A stretch of DNA of 64,000 nt from JANQPX01 sp965222015. GTDB taxonomy: Bacteria > Pseudomonadota > Alphaproteobacteria > Geminicoccales > Geminicoccaceae. The stretch spans positions 62,001 through 126,000 of the forward strand of contig CBDCTL010000011.1 in NCBI GenBank assembly GCA_965222015.1, written 5' to 3'. How positions within the stretch are numbered: the first letter of the stretch is position 1; every line of letters starts with the position of its first letter. The notes beneath the pieces are model-generated. The model was given only the letters and a program-made list of their open reading frames with translations, did not search any database and was not told the origin of the DNA. A program made the position numbers and the translations under genes. Shown one piece after another: positions 17,976 through 26,309 of this stretch.

Positions 17976-18394
17976 TGTCGAACGCGACGGTGCTGGTGGA
18001 CGGCGAGGCCGAGGGCGAGGTCCTGAAGCTCGGTGCTCCCATCTGCTTTTGGGGCGGCGTCGATCCTTCGAGCGGCCGGATCTCGGATCCGAAGCATCCC
18101 GATCACGGCGCGATGGTCACGCAAAGAATCCTCGCGATCCCGCGCATCGTCGGTTCCAGTTCGTCGAGCCAGCAGCTGCTGGAGCTGATCTATCGAGGCA
18201 AGGCGCCGGCCGCGATTCTGCTCGGCGAGGCGGACGCGATCCTCGGCATCGCCTCCCTGGTCGGCCGGGAGATGGCGTTCGGCACGATCCCGATCCTCCG
18301 GATGGCGCTGGACGATCTCGAAAGCGGCATGAAGGCGATGATCGAACCGGGCGGCAGCGTTCGCCTCGCCGCCGTCGGAGAGCCGTCGCCCTGA
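17972..18394 (+). CDS. Aconitase X, small (swivel) subunit
   Basis: The 140-residue protein is a DUF126 swivel domain, as shown by ICFWGGVDPSSGRI, GSSSSSQQLLEL and AILLGEADAILGIASLVGREMAFGTIP. It pairs with the upstream large subunit to complete the active site. Its ATG overlaps the large-subunit stop codon, which fits equal production of the two subunits. It is convergent with the tad locus. Confidence 0.9.
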   Translation: MMSNATVLVDGEAEGEVLKLGAPICFWGGVDPSSGRISDPKHPDHGAMVTQRILAIPRIVGSSSSSQQLLELIYRGKAPAAILLGEADAILGIASLVGREMAFGTIPILRMALDDLESGMKAMIEPGGSVRLAAVGEPSP

Positions 18395-18418
18395 TCCGAA
18401 ACGCCTTCGCTTACGGCG

Positions 18419-18904
18419 TTACCGCCACTCCAGAAGAAGGGCCGCGAATGCGATCGCCAGGGCATAGGGAACCGGCGCTTCGCGATGCAGGAGCCGCGGC
18501 CCGCGCGCCCGGGCCGGCGCCCCGGCAGGCGAAAGACTTCGTGCGAGAAGCGGACGCAGCGCCATCAGGAGGAGGCCGAGGACACCGCCGCCAATCGCGG
18601 TGATCACCAGAAAATCCGGCAGAGTGGTCATGCCGAACCAGAGGGCCAGCGCTGCGATCAGCTTGACGTCACCGCCGCCGAGCCAGCCGAAGACGAAGGC
18701 GACGATGCCGATCGCCAAGGTCAGCGCGAAGGCGGGAATGTGGACCGGCCAGACCGCCTGCCCCATCGCTGCAGCCTTGACCAGAAAGAGCGCGATGACG
18801 GCGAGCGGGATGGCGTTCGGGATGCGAAAGGCCTTGAGGTCGGACAGGCATGCCGCGAGCAGCAGGCCGGTGAGCGCCAGGGAGAAGCCGATGGTCGACG
18901 TCAT
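18419..18904 (-). CDS. cpaA: Prepilin peptidase of the Tad system
   Basis: The 161-residue type IV leader peptidase (A24 family) has about five membrane helices, a first catalytic aspartate in SDLKAFRIPN and the second in GGGDVK. It cleaves the leader of Flp pilin and the pseudopilins at the inner membrane. It is the last gene of the tad operon and overlaps the previous TPR gene by 4 bases. Confidence 0.92.
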   Translation of the reverse strand: MTSTIGFSLALTGLLLAACLSDLKAFRIPNAIPLAVIALFLVKAAAMGQAVWPVHIPAFALTLAIGIVAFVFGWLGGGDVKLIAALALWFGMTTLPDFLVITAIGGGVLGLLLMALRPLLARSLSPAGAPARARGPRLLHREAPVPYALAIAFAALLLEWR

Positions 18905-19806
18905 GGCCGGGAGCTCCGATCGGCGTCGAGCGTTTCCAGAAAGGCGAGATTGCGTCTCGCCTCGCCGAAGAAGCCCGGATCCGTGGCCATGGCGTCGAGA
19001 AACAACGATCTGGCCTTCTCGTGGTCGCCGCGCAGCAAGGCGGCATAGCCGACATTGTTCATGATCACCGCGCGATCGGCACGATCGGCGCCCGCGAGCG
19101 CCGAGCCGTAGCGCCCCTGAAGTGCCAGCGCCAGGCGCAGATTGGTCGCGGCCACTTCGAGCTTCGGATCGAGCTCGAGCGCCCGCTTCAGGGCCGCTTC
19201 GGCATAGACCGGCTCGCCTGAGGCCAGGAGCGAGAAGCCAAGATTGTTATGCAGAAAAGCGGCCTTCGGATTGAGCTCGATCGCACGGCGATAGGCGACC
19301 CTTGCGGCGTCGTGCTTCTTCTCTCCGTCTCGAAGACGGCCGAGCGCGTTCCAGCTTCGCCAGAGGCCGGGATCCAGCACCACCGCCCGGTCGAGCAGCG
19401 ATTGCGCCGGTTCGAGATCCCCTCTTTTGAGCGCGACGAGACCGCGTCCCTGCAGCGCCTTGGCGAGCAGGGGTGATGGTGCCTGATCGTCGATCCGCTC
19501 GAACTGGGCAATCGCTTCGTCCAGACGTCCCTGGCCGAGCAGCGCTTCGCCGAGGCCGAGATGTGCCTGGCCATCCTCCGGCAGCGCCTTCAGGACGCGA
19601 CGAAAGCTTGCACCCGCATCTTCGAAACGCTCGGCACGAACCGCCGCCCAGCCGTGGTCCCGGTGCAGATCGGTCGCGATCAGGGTCGCGTCGCGTTCCG
19701 AGGTCGGCGTCGTCGCGGGCGGCGGTGCTGCGGCGCAGGCGGCGAGCAGGAGCAGCACCGGCGGTGCGAGAAAGCGCCTGATGACCGGGTCGAACGACGG
19801 CATCAT
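18901..19806 (-). CDS. TPR lipoprotein of the tad locus (TadD-like)
   Basis: A lipobox (LLLAAC) follows a short hydrophobic stretch, then about six tetratricopeptide repeats fill the rest of the 301-residue product. TadD-like proteins help secretin assembly at the outer membrane. I chose the ATG at 19806, after a GGAG site, because it gives a normal lipoprotein signal; an upstream ATG at 19866 overlaps the previous gene's stop as TAATG and would add 20 residues. Repeats include WNALGRLRDGEKKHDAARVA and HNNLGFSLLASGEPVYAEAA. Confidence 0.82.
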   Translation of the reverse strand: MMPSFDPVIRRFLAPPVLLLLAACAAAPPPATTPTSERDATLIATDLHRDHGWAAVRAERFEDAGASFRRVLKALPEDGQAHLGLGEALLGQGRLDEAIAQFERIDDQAPSPLLAKALQGRGLVALKRGDLEPAQSLLDRAVVLDPGLWRSWNALGRLRDGEKKHDAARVAYRRAIELNPKAAFLHNNLGFSLLASGEPVYAEAALKRALELDPKLEVAATNLRLALALQGRYGSALAGADRADRAVIMNNVGYAALLRGDHEKARSLFLDAMATDPGFFGEARRNLAFLETLDADRSSRP

Positions 19807-19865
19807 GATGAAGAGCTCCGACTTGAGGCGTTCTGGAGGAAAGGATTGAGGCGTAGTTGTTGTCA

Positions 19866-20519
19866 TTATTGTTTTCCGTCGGCGAAGGGATCGCGAACCG
19901 CGGTGAAATCGATCATGACCGCCGATGGCCGCTTTTCGAGAAGGCTGCCGAGCATGACATCGCCCGCGGATCGATGGTGGATAGGAATGGAGGCCACCCG
20001 GCGAACCGGCCGCTTCGAACGCTTGCGCGCGAGATAACGGTCCAGCGTCGCCAAGCGTTCGAGATTGCCTTCGATCTCGCCATGATCGCTTCGCAGACCC
20101 GCCGCCCTTTCGAGATAGCGCCGCGCGAGCGCCGGCTCTGCTCTGCGAAGGGCGGCAAAGCCGATATTGTTGAGCGTGGCGGCGTCGTCCGGTGACAGCG
20201 ACAGCGCCTTGGCGAAGGTCTCGGCCGCAAGGTCCAGCCTTCCGAGTTCGCCATAGGCGATCGCGAGACCGTTCAGGCTCGCGAGGTCGCTGCGATCACG
20301 TCTGACCAGGGCGCGAAAAGCGCTCACCGCCTCGATCGCCTGGCCGCGATCCAGGAGCCCGCGCGCCTTCACGAAAGAGATCTCCGGCGCGGCGGGCGTC
20401 CGCAGCGCCTTCTCGCCGGCGTTCGGCCCGTCGATCACCACGCAGGCCGACAGTGCCAGCAGTGCCGCGACCGCGACCAGGCAGGACGGCAGGAGCGAAT
20501 GGATCGGTGTCGCGAACAT
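19866..20519 (-). CDS. Second TPR lipoprotein of the tad locus
   Basis: The 217-residue protein has a lipoprotein signal ending LLALSAC and about three TPR motifs (residues 50-150), such as LNGLAIAYGELGRLDLAAETF and LNNIGFAALRRAEPALARRY. It has a basic C-terminal segment. Two adjacent TPR lipoproteins in one tad locus are common in alphaproteobacteria. It is next to tadC and probably works at the outer membrane with the secretin. Confidence 0.82.
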   Translation of the reverse strand: MFATPIHSLLPSCLVAVAALLALSACVVIDGPNAGEKALRTPAAPEISFVKARGLLDRGQAIEAVSAFRALVRRDRSDLASLNGLAIAYGELGRLDLAAETFAKALSLSPDDAATLNNIGFAALRRAEPALARRYLERAAGLRSDHGEIEGNLERLATLDRYLARKRSKRPVRRVASIPIHHRSAGDVMLGSLLEKRPSAVMIDFTAVRDPFADGKQ

Positions 20520-20523
20520 GCCG

Positions 20524-21537
20524 TCAGCTCATCGGCAGCACGTCGCCGCTCAGCATCCGGACCAGCCGGATCACGACGGGCGACAGCGCCATCAAAAAGA
20601 TCGTCGGCAGGAGGAAGACCACCATGATCACCGACATTTTCACCGGCAGCTGATTGGCGCGCTCCTCGGCCATGGTCATGCGCTGGTGGCGCATCTCACG
20701 GGCATAGACCTGCAGCGTCGTGGCGATGCTGGTGCCGAAGGTGATCGACTGGATGATCGCCTTGGTGAAGACCGAGATCGCGTCGACCTGGGTGCGATCC
20801 GCAAGGTCGGCGAGCACCTGCTCCCTCGCTTTGCCGGCGCGCAGCTCGAGACCGACGATGACGAACTCTTCGGCGAGAGCCGGATGGGCGTGCTTGAGCT
20901 CGCCTGCGACCCTGGCGAGCGCCGAATCGAAGCCGAGACCGGCTTCGATCGCCACCTGAATCATGTCGAGTGCATGGGGAAAGCCATAGCGAATCGCCTG
21001 CTGCCGGGCGGCGATGCGCCGGCGAAGCCAGATTGGCGGGCCATAGAAACCGATCAGCAGCAGGAGACAGGCGAGCAGAAGACTGGCATTCGTGTCGAGG
21101 TCGGCAAAGGGCAGGATCGCCGATGCGGGATTGCCGGTCGCGGAGACGGCGAGCGTGTTCAGGGCCAGCGGCAAGGGAAGGAAAAGACCCAGCGACGTGC
21201 GGATCATGTAGTAGCCCATGAGCGCCTGCTCGCCCCGGAACCCGGCGCGCACGAGTTGCTGCTGCAGCTTGTGCCGCTCGCGCGCGTCGACCGGCGCGAT
21301 GAAGCGTTTGAGGCCGTCGACGGGCATGGTGTCGTAGTGTTTTCTGATCGCGACCGCCGCCGCGACGTTGCGACTGTCCGAGCGCTGCGCAAGCCGACGC
21401 CCGAGCGGATCGGCAGGGGCCATGAGCGCACTCGCGCCGACGAAGGTCAGCATGACGCCGACGAACACGGCTGAAAGGATCATCAGCTCGACATGACCGC
21501 CGGCGATTTCGGAGATTCGCGAAAGGCCGTCCATCAT
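20524..21537 (-). CDS. tadC: Tad inner-membrane platform protein TadC
   Basis: The 337-residue type II secretion F-family protein has an N-terminal membrane helix, two central helices near residues 110-170, a long cytoplasmic F domain with ALDMIQVAIEAGLGFDSALARV, and a final helix. It pairs with TadB to form the pilus platform driven by TadA. The gene lies 16 bases after tadB. Confidence 0.93.
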   Translation of the reverse strand: MMDGLSRISEIAGGHVELMILSAVFVGVMLTFVGASALMAPADPLGRRLAQRSDSRNVAAAVAIRKHYDTMPVDGLKRFIAPVDARERHKLQQQLVRAGFRGEQALMGYYMIRTSLGLFLPLPLALNTLAVSATGNPASAILPFADLDTNASLLLACLLLLIGFYGPPIWLRRRIAARQQAIRYGFPHALDMIQVAIEAGLGFDSALARVAGELKHAHPALAEEFVIVGLELRAGKAREQVLADLADRTQVDAISVFTKAIIQSITFGTSIATTLQVYAREMRHQRMTMAEERANQLPVKMSVIMVVFLLPTIFLMALSPVVIRLVRMLSGDVLPMS

Positions 21538-21553
21538 CGCCTTCTCTCCCTTC

Positions 21554-22513
21554 TCAAAAGTCGAACTTGACCTGACGGCGAAGCGCGATCGCGTTGATCA
21601 AGGTCAGAAAGAAACCCAGCCCCAGCAATGGTATGAAGAGGGGATCCTCCGCCACGTCCGCGTAGTAGCTGGGCGTGGACAGATGGAGGAATCCGGCAAG
21701 CGCGATCGGCACGCTGGAGACGACGATCGCGGTGATCCGCCCTTCGGCCGAGAGCGCCTTGATCTTTCGCTCCATGGCGAAGCGGTCGCGAATCACGCGC
21801 CCGAGCGACTCCAGCACGGTCGCGAGATTGCCGCCGGTGCTGTGCTGGATGGTGATCGCGACGGCGAGGTAGTTGAAATCCTCGATGCCGATGCGCCGCG
21901 CCATCTCCTCGATCGCGGTGGCGAAATCGTCGCCATAGCTGATCGCGTCCGCGACGATCCTGAGCTCGCTGCCGATCGGGTTGGGCATCTCCCGAGCGAT
22001 CACGTGAAAGGTCGGGTTGATCGGGTGCCCGGCGCGCAGGCTCTGCACCATGAGATCGATGGCATCGGGCAGCTGCTTCGAGAGCTCGACACGGCGGCGG
22101 GCACGGCAGAGCTGCAGCGCGCCCAGCGGCAAAAGGCCACCCAGAACCAGGGCGGCCGCGAGCGAGAACGTCCAGCCGAAGACCGTCGAAAAGAGCATGG
22201 CGATGGTGATCATCACGAGGACGAGCGCGATCAGGAGGTGATGGGGTGCGGTCGACAGCCCAGCCTGGCGAACCAGCTGCGGCCAATGGCGAAGACCCGG
22301 CAGGTTGCCGAAGTCTTGGGATTCGCGCTGACGCCGAAGCAGGCGCAGCACCGTCTCCGGGTCGGCGCCCGAGGTCAGGGCCTGAAGCCGTCGCCTGATC
22401 ACCCGTTCGATGTCGGGTCCGGTGATCCCGAGCGCGCGCGCCCCGCCGAGGACGATCATCAGCACGCCGAAGAAGAGCATGAGGTTCACCAGCAAAAACG
22501 AGAGCTCGCTCAT
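21554..22513 (-). CDS. tadB: Tad inner-membrane platform protein TadB
   Basis: The 319-residue protein is the other F-family platform subunit, with membrane helices near residues 8-25, 95-135 and at the C-terminus, and the domain signature LPDAIDLMVQSLRAGHPI followed by GGNLATVLESLGRVIRDR. It sits between tadA and tadC in the standard order. Confidence 0.93.
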   Translation of the reverse strand: MSELSFLLVNLMLFFGVLMIVLGGARALGITGPDIERVIRRRLQALTSGADPETVLRLLRRQRESQDFGNLPGLRHWPQLVRQAGLSTAPHHLLIALVLVMITIAMLFSTVFGWTFSLAAALVLGGLLPLGALQLCRARRRVELSKQLPDAIDLMVQSLRAGHPINPTFHVIAREMPNPIGSELRIVADAISYGDDFATAIEEMARRIGIEDFNYLAVAITIQHSTGGNLATVLESLGRVIRDRFAMERKIKALSAEGRITAIVVSSVPIALAGFLHLSTPSYYADVAEDPLFIPLLGLGFFLTLINAIALRRQVKFDF

Positions 22514-22538
22514 CGATCGCCGTCCTCCGGTCCGCCGT

Positions 22539-23939
22539 TCAAAGCTTGCGCTTGGTGGAAAACAGGTCGCCCGCGAGCTCGACGCCGAAGGCGCGCAGGC
22601 GATCGGCGAATTTCGGCCGCACGCCGCTTGCCTCGAAATGGCCGATCACGCCGCCATGCTCGTCGATCCCCTCCCGCTTGAAGCCGAAGATTTCCTGCAT
22701 GGTGACGATGTCACGCTCCATGCCGGTGATCTCCTGCAGGCTGACCATGCGCCGCTTGCCGTCAGCCATCCGCTCGAGCTGGATCACCACGTCGATCGCG
22801 GAAGCGAGCTGCTGGCGCATGGAGTGCAGCGGGAACTGCACGCCGGTCATCATGATCATCTGCTCGAGGCGCGAGAGCGCATCGCGCGGCGTGTTCGCAT
22901 GGATGGTGGTCATCGAGCCGTCATGGCCGGTGTTCATGGCCTGCAGCATGTCCAGCGCCTCGGCGCCCCGGACCTCGCCGACGATGATCCGGTCCGGGCG
23001 CATGCGAAGGGCGTTGCGCAGAAGCTCGCGCTGCGTGACCGCACCCCGGCCTTCGACATTGGGCGGGCGGGTTTCCATCCGGGCGACGTGGAACTGCTGA
23101 AGCTGCAGCTCGGCGGCGTCCTCGATGGTGATGATCCGCTCGCGCTGGCCGATGAAGCTCGACACGGCGTTGAGCATGGTGGTCTTGCCGCTGCCGGTGC
23201 CGCCGGAAATGATCAGGTTGAGGCGTGCGCGAGCAATCCCCTGAAGCACATGGGCGATCTGCGGGGTGAGCGTGCCCTTCTCGATCAGCCGTTCGATGGT
23301 CATCGGCGCCTGGCCGAATTTCCGGATCGACAGCAGCGGCCCGTCGAGGGCGCAGGGCGGAACGATCGCGTTCACGCGGCTGCCGTCGGGAAGGCGCGCG
23401 TCCACCCAGGGCTGGCTCTCGTCGATCCGCCGCCCCACCGCCGAGACGATCTTGTCGATGATGCGCAGCAGGTGACGTTCGTCCTTGAAGCGCACCGCGG
23501 TCATTTCGAGGCGACCGTTGCGCTCGACATAGACGTGGTTGTGCGTGTTGACGAGGATGTCGCCGACCGCCGGGTCTTTCAAAAGAGGCTCCAGCGGGCC
23601 GAGGCCCAGCACCTCGTCCAGGATCTCCTCGACGATCTGCTGAAACTCCTTGGCGTTCAGCGCGACACCTTCCTTGGCGAGCAGCTGGTTGACGATGGTC
23701 GAGACCTCGCGCCGGAGATCGGACGGCGCCACCTTTTCGATCGCCGACAGGTTCAGCATGTCGAGCAGGCGCTCGTGCAGGCGCGTCTTGAGATCGATCC
23801 AGAAGGTGCCGCGGGGATCCTGATCGTCGAACGCCGGCGGCCCGTCAGGATCGACGGCGGCGTCGACCGTCACCGGCGGTGCTGCCTTGTGCTCGGCCGG
23901 CAGCTCCTCGCCACGGATCTGAGTGAATTGTCGAAACAC
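22539..23939 (-). CDS. tadA: Tad pilus assembly ATPase TadA/CpaF
   Basis: The 466-residue type II/IV secretion ATPase has Walker A IISGGTGSGKTT near residue 235, the Asp box, Walker B RIIVGEVRG, and the His box HDGSMTTIHAN. It powers Flp pilus assembly at the cytoplasmic face. The GTG at 23939 is chosen because GGGAGG stands just before it; reading upstream gives only an overlap with the cpaE region. Confidence 0.96.
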   Translation of the reverse strand: MFRQFTQIRGEELPAEHKAAPPVTVDAAVDPDGPPAFDDQDPRGTFWIDLKTRLHERLLDMLNLSAIEKVAPSDLRREVSTIVNQLLAKEGVALNAKEFQQIVEEILDEVLGLGPLEPLLKDPAVGDILVNTHNHVYVERNGRLEMTAVRFKDERHLLRIIDKIVSAVGRRIDESQPWVDARLPDGSRVNAIVPPCALDGPLLSIRKFGQAPMTIERLIEKGTLTPQIAHVLQGIARARLNLIISGGTGSGKTTMLNAVSSFIGQRERIITIEDAAELQLQQFHVARMETRPPNVEGRGAVTQRELLRNALRMRPDRIIVGEVRGAEALDMLQAMNTGHDGSMTTIHANTPRDALSRLEQMIMMTGVQFPLHSMRQQLASAIDVVIQLERMADGKRRMVSLQEITGMERDIVTMQEIFGFKREGIDEHGGVIGHFEASGVRPKFADRLRAFGVELAGDLFSTKRKL

Positions 23940-23953
23940 CGATCCCTCCCCGA

Positions 23954-25150
23954 TCAAACCATGTGGGCCGGCTTCAGATCGCGCGCTGCCAGCTCGCGGC
24001 GGCAATCCAGCGCCATGTTGCGGATCGTCCTGCAAATCCTCGAACGTCGATGCACGTCCGCCAGCGCCACGCCGCGATCGACCGCTTCCATCGCCGTGCG
24101 TTCGTCGTTGACGAGGAAATGATCGAATGTGCAGTCGAGCGCCCTGCTGCACTGGCGGATGCGCGCATGGTCGTTGAAGCGGCGGACATAACGATTGAGC
24201 ACGATCGAAACCGGCAGGTTGTAGAGCCCCTCTTCCTTCAGAATGTCCATGAGCCGCCGGGTCTGACGGATCGCCGGCACGTTGAGCTGGGTGACCAGAT
24301 AGAGCTTGTCGGTCATGTCCAGCACCATCTCGTACCAGGCGGCGAGCGCGAGCGGCAGATCGATCACGACATAGTCGAATTCCTGCTGCGCGAGATCGAT
24401 CATCCGCCCGACGGTCTCGGTGCGCAGCGCGTCGAGGGGCATGGGTTCGATCGGTGCCTGAAGCACCTCGAGGCCGCTTTCATGCTCGGTCATCGCCCCC
24501 AGCAGCAGCGCCGTGTCGAGGCGCGTCGGCTTCTGCACGATGTCGACCAGATCGGAGCGCGGCGCGAGATCGAGATAGAGGGCAGCGTCTCCGAACTGCA
24601 CGTCGAGGTCGAGCAGGCAGACACGTTTCGGATCCTCCTTGCCGATCGGCTCGATCAGGCTGAGCGCCAGGTTGACCGCGAGCGTGGTCGCGCCCATGCC
24701 GCCCTTGGCACGGCCGACGGTGATCACCTGGCCGCCGCTCGGTCCGCCGCCCCGGCATTGCCGGATCTTGCGCTTGGCGACATCGATCGCATCCAGCAGG
24801 CTCTGCTGCTCGAGCGGCTGCGGCACGAAATCGTCGATGCCCTGACGCACCAGCTCGCGCACGCCCTGCGCCGTGATCTCCCGCGCCGTCGCGATCACCG
24901 ACAGATGCCCCCGGCGCTCGGCGACGATCTGGCGAAGCGGCAGGAGTTCGTCCGGATTTTCGATGTCGAGATCGACCAGCAGCATGCTGGCGCGGCCGAG
25001 CCGCTCGGAGAATTCGGGGCCGATGCTTTTCAGGCTTCCGACCTCGGTTTCGAGCGAGATGTCGTTGCGCTCCATCAAAAGACCGGAAAGCGCGTTCTTG
25101 ACCTCGTTGCTGCGGGTCAGCGCCAGCATGGTGGTGACGATCGTCGCCAA
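23954..25150 (-). CDS. cpaE: Pilus localisation ATPase CpaE/TadZ
   Basis: The 398-residue protein has an atypical receiver domain (about residues 1-130) followed by a MinD/ParA-like ATPase with the deviant Walker A GRAKGGMGATT and DYVVIDLP as Walker B. CpaE/TadZ proteins mark the cell pole or site for Tad assembly. The gene is 14 bases upstream of tadA. Confidence 0.92.
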   Translation of the reverse strand: MATIVTTMLALTRSNEVKNALSGLLMERNDISLETEVGSLKSIGPEFSERLGRASMLLVDLDIENPDELLPLRQIVAERRGHLSVIATAREITAQGVRELVRQGIDDFVPQPLEQQSLLDAIDVAKRKIRQCRGGGPSGGQVITVGRAKGGMGATTLAVNLALSLIEPIGKEDPKRVCLLDLDVQFGDAALYLDLAPRSDLVDIVQKPTRLDTALLLGAMTEHESGLEVLQAPIEPMPLDALRTETVGRMIDLAQQEFDYVVIDLPLALAAWYEMVLDMTDKLYLVTQLNVPAIRQTRRLMDILKEEGLYNLPVSIVLNRYVRRFNDHARIRQCSRALDCTFDHFLVNDERTAMEAVDRGVALADVHRRSRICRTIRNMALDCRRELAARDLKPAHMV

Positions 25151-25189
25151 GGCCTTGTCACTCCCCTTCCCGTCGTTGCAGCCCGGCCA

Positions 25190-25804
25190 TCAGCCCGGTC
25201 CGCCTTCGCTCAGATCCTCCGCCGGCAGCGTGGCGCGCATCGCCGGCAGGGCCGGATCGTCGAGGCCGCCGCCGCCGTAGAACGCCTGCAGCAGAGGGCC
25301 GAGCGGCGTGATGAACGGCAGCTCGATATCGCCCACGATGTCGACCGAGACGATCGGTATGTAAGGCCCTCCGAGAAAGCCGAGATCGGCGAAGTCGTAG
25401 CTGAAACGGACGTTTTCCGGCTGCAGCGTCGAGGGCAGAAAGCTCCCGGCGAGGTCCAGAATATCGTCGAAGCCGTCGCCCACCGCCTGATCGCCGGTGC
25501 AGGTGATCCTGCCGGGATCGGCGCAAAGGCCGGGCAGAGCGGCGCAGCTCGTTCCAAAAGGCGGGACGCCGGGCAGACCATTCGCGCGGGCGTTCAGGGC
25601 CGGCACGCCGGCGCAGATCGGCGGACGCACCACGGCCAGCCTGGCCGCAAGCTGGGTCGCCTTCTCCGCCAGGATCCAGCGCAGATAGATCTGACCGAAA
25701 TCGATCACCGCGAACAGCAGAACGAGGAACAGCGGCAGGACAAGGGCGAACTCGGCGAGCACGCTGCCGGCATGATCCTGTCTCAGGCGGTTCAGCCATC
25801 CCAT
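25190..25804 (-). CDS. tadE: TadE-type pseudopilin
   Basis: The 204-residue protein has a TadE leader in which cleavage would follow the Gly of DHAGSVLAEFAL, leaving the conserved Glu at position 5, and then a hydrophobic helix. The remaining 160 residues face the periplasm. It probably joins the pilus base or tip as a minor pseudopilin processed by the CpaA peptidase. Confidence 0.88.
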   Translation of the reverse strand: MGWLNRLRQDHAGSVLAEFALVLPLFLVLLFAVIDFGQIYLRWILAEKATQLAARLAVVRPPICAGVPALNARANGLPGVPPFGTSCAALPGLCADPGRITCTGDQAVGDGFDDILDLAGSFLPSTLQPENVRFSYDFADLGFLGGPYIPIVSVDIVGDIELPFITPLGPLLQAFYGGGGLDDPALPAMRATLPAEDLSEGGPG

Positions 25805-25807
25805 CGA

Positions 25808-26305
25808 TCACTCTCCCAGCCAACGGGTGCGATCGGAGACGCTGAAGCGCAGCACGTCGCCGATACTCGGATCGAACAGGCGAAAAACCGGCGCGAAGGG
25901 AAGCGTCAGGTCGACGCTCGCCGACGCCTGCACGAGCGCCAGGCAGGGGTCGGTGGCGAGCACGATCGGCACGGGGATGTCGATGTCGGCCGCGGTCCAG
26001 CCGGGGATGAGGGCCACGCCGCCCTGGAGCGAGCCGGTCGCACCGAGACGCTTGGCATCGAAGACGGCCGTCTGCAGCGCGATGTCGTCAAGGTCGCAGG
26101 CATCGTCGAACAGCAAGGGCGCCCGGCTGACGTAGCGGGCGGCGTCGCGCACCGCCTTCAGCGAAATCTGATGCCGCCAGAAGATGTTGCCGCCTTCGAT
26201 CACCATGGCGACGATCAGGACGAAAGGCAGCAGCAGCACGGCCATCTCCGCGAGCGGACCGCCGCGCTCGTCCCGAAAGATTCCGATGGTCAAAGGCGAT
26301 CTCAT
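25808..26305 (-). CDS. Second TadE/TadF-type pseudopilin
   Basis: The 165-residue protein has the leader DERGGPLAEMAVLL with a conserved Glu and a following hydrophobic helix, like TadE and TadF. The ATG at 26305 is 5 bases beyond the tadG stop, which favours it over an upstream in-frame ATG inside tadG. It ends three bases before tadE, so the two are coupled. Confidence 0.83.
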   Translation of the reverse strand: MRSPLTIGIFRDERGGPLAEMAVLLLPFVLIVAMVIEGGNIFWRHQISLKAVRDAARYVSRAPLLFDDACDLDDIALQTAVFDAKRLGATGSLQGGVALIPGWTAADIDIPVPIVLATDPCLALVQASASVDLTLPFAPVFRLFDPSIGDVLRFSVSDRTRWLGE

Positions 26306-26309
26306 GGGC

